Part shown: piece after piece, positions 5,046 through 7,860 of the stretch | How positions within the stretch are numbered: position 1 is the first letter of the stretch | How the letters are laid out: every line of letters begins with the position of its first letter | Assembly: GCA_902803675.1 (NCBI GenBank) | Contig: CADCQZ010000347.1 | Coordinates: 1 to 7,860, forward strand | DNA length: 7,860 bases | DNA from: an uncultured Eubacteriales bacterium | GTDB lineage: Bacteria > Bacillota_A > Clostridia > Christensenellales > Aristaeellaceae | Direction: 5' to 3' | Translations under genes and position numbers: made by a program | The notes under the pieces: generated by a model | The model's database searches: none | What the model was told of the DNA's origin: nothing | Seen by the model: only the letters and a program-made list of their open reading frames with translations

Positions 5046-7508
5046 ATGGATATCCGTATCGCCCTGGCGGGCAACCCCAACTGCGGGAAGACCACGCTGT
5101 TCAACGCGCTGACCGGCTCCAACCAGTTCGTGGGCAACTGGCCCGGCGTGACCGTGGAAAAGAAGGAAGGCCGCCTCAAAAAGCACGACGGCGTCATCAT
5201 CACCGACCTGCCGGGCATCTACAGCCTGTCCCCGTACACTCTGGAGGAAGTGGTGGCCCGGAACTACCTGATCGGCGAAAGGCCGGACGCCATCCTCAAC
5301 ATCATCGACGGCACCAATCTGGAGCGCAATCTGTACCTCACCACCCAGCTGACGGAGCTGGGCATCCCGGTGGTGGCGGCCGTCAACATGATGGACGTGG
5401 TGAAAAAGAACGGCGACAAGCTCAACACCCAGGACTTGTCAAAGCGGCTGGGCTGCGCCGTGGTGGAGATCTCCGCTCTCAAGGGCACGGGCATCACGGA
5501 AGCGGCCGAGGCGGCTATCCGGGCGGCCGGGGGCGCCAAGACCGTTCCCCAGCACACTTTTTCCGGCCCGGTGGAACACGCCCTGGCCCATATCGAGGAG
5601 GCCGCGCTGCATGACCTGCCGGAAGAGCAGCAGCGCTGGTACGCCATCAAGGTGTTCGAGCGGGACGACAAGGTGCTCGAGCAGCTCAAGATCGCGCCGG
5701 ATGTCATGAAGCATATCGAAACGGACATCGCCGCGGCGGAAAAGGAGCTGGACGACGACGCGGAGAGCATCATCACCAATGAACGGTACGTGTACATCGC
5801 CGACGTGATCCGCTCCTGCTACCGCAAGCACAACGCGGGGGCCCTGAGCACCTCGGACAGGATCGACAAGGTGGTCACCGACCGTATCCTGGGCCTGCCC
5901 ATCTTCGCCCTGATCATGTTCCTGGTGTACTGGATCGCCATGGTGGCCGTGGGCGCCCCCGCCACCGACTGGGCCAACGACGGCCTGTTCGGCGACGGGT
6001 ACCACCTGTTCGGCAGGGGAGCCGCGGAGTATGAGGCGGCGGTGGAGCGCTACGGCGATACGGACAGGATCATCGCGGCCTTTTCGGAAAAGTTCGGCGC
6101 GGCGCTGGATCCGGAGGATCCCGAGGGCTCCCTCAAAGCGCTGCTCGAGGCCGTGCCGGAGGACGCCGAAGTGACCTACATCACCCAGGACGAGGAGACC
6201 CTGGAGACCGAGGAGCATCCGAATACCGGGAAAGCGGACCTGGAGGCGGCCATAGGTGAGTACCTGAGCACGGAGAAGGGATACAAGCCGGACCCCGGCG
6301 CCCCGGATCCCGCGAACTACGGCACCTGGGTGCCGGGCATCCCGGCCCTGATCGAGAGCGGCCTTGACAAAGCGAACGCCGCGCCCTGGCTCAAGGGCCT
6401 GATCCTGGACGGCATCGTGGCGGGCGTGGGCGCCGTGCTGGGCTTCGTGCCCCAGATGCTGGTGCTGTTCTTCCTGCTGGCCTTCCTGGAGGGCTGCGGC
6501 TACATGGCCCGCATCGCCTTCGTGCTGGACCGGATCTTCAGGAAATTCGGCCTGAGCGGCAAATCCTTCATCCCCATGCTGATCGGCGTGGGCTGCGGCG
6601 TGCCGGGCATCATGGCCTCCCGCACCATCGAGAACGAGCGTGACCGGCGCATGACCATCATGACCACCACCTTCATCCCCTGCAGCGCGAAGGTGCCCTT
6701 CATCGCCATGATCGCCGGCGCCATCTTCCACAAGTCCGCCTGGGTGGCCACCAGCGCGTACTTCATCGGCATGGCGGCCATCATCATCAGCGGCATCATC
6801 CTGAAAAAGACCCGGCGCTTCGCCGGCGAGCCCGCGCCCTTCGTGATGGAGCTGCCCGCCTATCACTGGCCCACCCTGATGAACGTGCTGCGCTCCATGT
6901 GGGAGCGGGGCTGGAGCTTCATCAAAAAGGCCGGCACGATCATCCTTCTGTCCACCATCCTTATATGGTTCCTGAGCCGCTTCGGCGTCGCGGACGGTAT
7001 GTTCCGCATGCTGGAGGAAGAGGAGCTGGACAAGTCCATCCTGGCGGCCTTCGGCGGCCTCATCGCCTGGATCTTCAGGCCCCTGGGCTTTGGCACCTGG
7101 CAGGCCACGGTGGCCTCCATCACGGGCCTGATCGCCAAGGAGAACATCGTGGGCACCATGGGCATCCTCTACGGCGGCACCCGGACCTACGCGAACCTGG
7201 CCGCTTCCTTCAGCGGCGTGGCTGCCTATTCCTTCCTGGTGTTCAACCTGCTGTGCGCTCCCTGCTTCGCGGCCATCGGCGCCATCCGGCGGGAGATGAA
7301 CAACGCGGGATGGACCTGGTTCGCCATCGCCTGGCAGTGCGGCTTCGCCTACGCGGTCAGCCTGATGATCTTCCAGTTCGGCGGCCTGTTCACGGGGCAC
7401 GTGAGCGTGATCGGCCTCATCGCCGCCCTCATCGTGCTTGCCGCCATGGTGTACATGCTCTTCTTCCGCAGGTATCGTGAGGCCACAAGGCTGACGAAGA
7501 AAGTGTGA
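5046..7508 (+). CDS. feoB: Ferrous iron transporter FeoB, with an enlarged extracytoplasmic loop
   Basis: 820 aa inner-membrane Fe(II) importer with an N-terminal G-protein. GTPase motifs: G1 GNPNCGKTT (9-17), G2 T36, G3 DLPG (54-57), G4 NMMD (114-117) and G5 SALKG (143-147). A helical GDI-like region follows to about residue 270. The first membrane helix is at about 283-303. Core transport segments then follow from about 448, with the two Gate-like motifs VGCGVPGIMASRT (515-527) and LLCAPCFAAIGAI (735-747); Cys517 and Cys740 fall in these. FeoB is commonly about 650-770 aa; the excess here is mostly the stretch at about 304-447 between the first helix and the transport core, rich in Asp and Glu. 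The ATG has AGGAGG at 5032-5037, 8 nt upstream. It is the third gene of the feo operon and is followed after 4 nt by the Cys-rich partner. Confidence 0.97.
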   Translation: MDIRIALAGNPNCGKTTLFNALTGSNQFVGNWPGVTVEKKEGRLKKHDGVIITDLPGIYSLSPYTLEEVVARNYLIGERPDAILNIIDGTNLERNLYLTTQLTELGIPVVAAVNMMDVVKKNGDKLNTQDLSKRLGCAVVEISALKGTGITEAAEAAIRAAGGAKTVPQHTFSGPVEHALAHIEEAALHDLPEEQQRWYAIKVFERDDKVLEQLKIAPDVMKHIETDIAAAEKELDDDAESIITNERYVYIADVIRSCYRKHNAGALSTSDRIDKVVTDRILGLPIFALIMFLVYWIAMVAVGAPATDWANDGLFGDGYHLFGRGAAEYEAAVERYGDTDRIIAAFSEKFGAALDPEDPEGSLKALLEAVPEDAEVTYITQDEETLETEEHPNTGKADLEAAIGEYLSTEKGYKPDPGAPDPANYGTWVPGIPALIESGLDKANAAPWLKGLILDGIVAGVGAVLGFVPQMLVLFFLLAFLEGCGYMARIAFVLDRIFRKFGLSGKSFIPMLIGVGCGVPGIMASRTIENERDRRMTIMTTTFIPCSAKVPFIAMIAGAIFHKSAWVATSAYFIGMAAIIISGIILKKTRRFAGEPAPFVMELPAYHWPTLMNVLRSMWERGWSFIKKAGTIILLSTILIWFLSRFGVADGMFRMLEEEELDKSILAAFGGLIAWIFRPLGFGTWQATVASITGLIAKENIVGTMGILYGGTRTYANLAASFSGVAAYSFLVFNLLCAPCFAAIGAIRREMNNAGWTWFAIAWQCGFAYAVSLMIFQFGGLFTGHVSVIGLIAALIVLAAMVYMLFFRRYREATRLTKKV

Positions 7509-7512
7509 GGAT

Positions 7513-7692
7513 ATGCGTTGGATCGCGGAAAACGCGGGCACTGTGCTCATCACCCTGGCGCTTTTGATCCTGGTCGCGCGGATCGTGACGGTGCTGCGCC
7601 GGGACAAAAAGGCGGGCAAAAGCTCCTGCGGCTGCCAGTGCGGCAGCTGCCCCATGGCCGGCGCCTGCCATAAGAACGCTCAGGCCTCATGA
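7513..7692 (+). CDS. FeoB-associated Cys-rich membrane protein
   Basis: A 59-aa gene. MRWIAENAG is followed by one hydrophobic membrane helix (about 8-28), then RRDKK as a positive-inside stop and a short cytoplasmic tail with five cysteines: C39-G-C41-Q-C43-G-S-C46-P-M-A-G-A-C52-H. The SCG-C-x-C-x-x-C-P-M-x-G-x-CH pattern and position directly after feoB match the FeoB-associated Cys-rich membrane protein family common in Firmicutes. In that family the tail is thought to bind or hand on iron, though the function is unproven. The ATG lies 4 nt after the feoB stop; the only ribosome binding site, GAGG at 7507-7510, is close (2 nt), so translation probably depends on coupling to feoB. It is the last gene of the operon in view. 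Confidence 0.9.
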   Translation: MRWIAENAGTVLITLALLILVARIVTVLRRDKKAGKSSCGCQCGSCPMAGACHKNAQAS

Positions 7693-7731
7693 ACGGAGCG
7701 CGAGTAAGCTTAATATCGGATCTTATGTGGA

Positions 7732-7751
7732 GCTGTTACACAAGCAACAGC
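7732..7751. repeat. Small inverted repeat downstream of the feo operon
   Basis: GCTGTT (7732-7737) and AACAGC (7746-7751) form a 6-bp stem with an 8-nt loop, 39 nt past the last stop codon. No U-run follows, so it is not a standard terminator; it could contribute to 3' end formation or stability. Confidence 0.35.
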
Positions 7752-7782
7752 GATAGAATAAGTAATTGACAGTTGCACAAGT

Positions 7783-7826
7783 CCGTGCGCGGCCGGCGGC
7801 GCATCCGTTTCGCCGCCAGCGCACGG
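7783..7826. repeat. Strong GC-rich interrupted stem-loop
   Basis: Outer arms CCGTGCGC (7783-7790) and GCGCACGG (7819-7826) pair perfectly. After an asymmetric bulge (GGCC opposite A), inner arms GGCGGCG (7795-7801) and CGCCGCC (7811-7817) pair, closing a 9-nt loop. The total is 15 GC-rich pairs. It lacks a T-run on either strand's 3' side, so it is not a canonical intrinsic terminator. It may be an extragenic palindromic repeat, a transcript 3' end structure, or the edge of an element that continues beyond the window. Confidence 0.55.
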
Positions 7827-7860
7827 CGCAAACGACAAACACAAAACAACGTACCCATCA

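Larger units (their letters stand above)
7693..7860. other. Gene-free tail with altered composition
   Basis: No coding region is supported in these 168 nt. Composition departs from the genes beside it: an AT-richer first part, a GC-rich stem-loop, then a C/A-rich end almost free of T. It contains the two inverted repeats and a near-duplicate decamer, GTTACACAAG (7735-7744) and GTTGCACAAG (7772-7781). A lone TTGACA (7766-7771) has no -10 partner. Confidence 0.5.

Noticed and set aside
5439..7655. A 738-codon open frame on the minus strand opposite feoB
   Set aside because: It lies antisense to an unmistakable FeoB. Its His/Gly/Asp/Ala-rich translation shows no domain, and GC-rich third positions with few TTA/CTA/TCA codons in feoB explain the lack of stops.
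7766..7771. TTGACA as the -35 of a promoter for a gene beyond the window
   Set aside because: The sequence 16-18 nt downstream is GC-rich and has no -10-like hexamer.
7735..7781. Two decamer repeats as the start of a CRISPR array
   Set aside because: Only two copies, imperfect and 10 nt long, with no cas gene in view.
7786..7860. GTGCG at 7786-7790 as the 5' end of a group II intron
   Set aside because: The GTGCG is locked in a local hairpin, and no intron-encoded protein or domain V-like sequence is present in the remaining 70 bases.

Overview
The window is GC-rich DNA with strong AGGAGG-type ribosome binding sites, near-consensus sigma-A promoters and a clostridial-style feoA-feoA-feoB-Cys-rich gene set. 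This points to a GC-rich member of the Firmicutes, most likely Clostridia. The assignment is inferred from gene content and style; no marker gene is present.

Left half (1-3732), all on the minus strand, two transcription units. The unit nearest the left edge runs from a TTGCCA-N17-TATCAT promoter (1539-1567) through a sugar phosphate isomerase/epimerase-type TIM-barrel protein (624-1454) into a Gfo/Idh/MocA oxidoreductase that runs off the window (1-603). This is a common pairing in catabolism of modified sugars or polyols. The second unit starts at an extended -10 promoter (3777-3805). It encodes a GH18 glycosidase predicted to be a lipoprotein (2509-3732), followed closely by a membrane-anchored calcineurin-like metallophosphoesterase (1636-2499). 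Both products should act outside the membrane.

Right half (3955-7692), plus strand: a ferrous iron uptake locus. A short DtxR/MntR-family regulator (4035-4394, GTG start) has its own promoter. It is followed by feoA1 (4542-4751), feoA2 (4764-4985), feoB (5046-7508) and a 59-aa FeoB-associated Cys-rich membrane protein (7513-7692). The feoA1 promoter is a perfect TTGACA-N17-TATAAT. Three inverted repeats of the form TTAG-N6-CTAA lie in this locus: one inside the promoter spacer, one over the expected transcription start, and one between feoA2 and feoB. This is the spacing of the half-sites in the classical DtxR/IdeR box, so the adjacent regulator is the obvious candidate to bind them and shut off iron uptake when metal is plentiful.

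The most notable points are the three-box operator set with its internal copy, a mixed MntR/DtxR metal site in the regulator, a long acidic extracytoplasmic insertion in FeoB, and a strong GC-rich stem-loop (7783-7826) in the gene-free tail. No mobile element, CRISPR array, tRNA or rRNA was seen.
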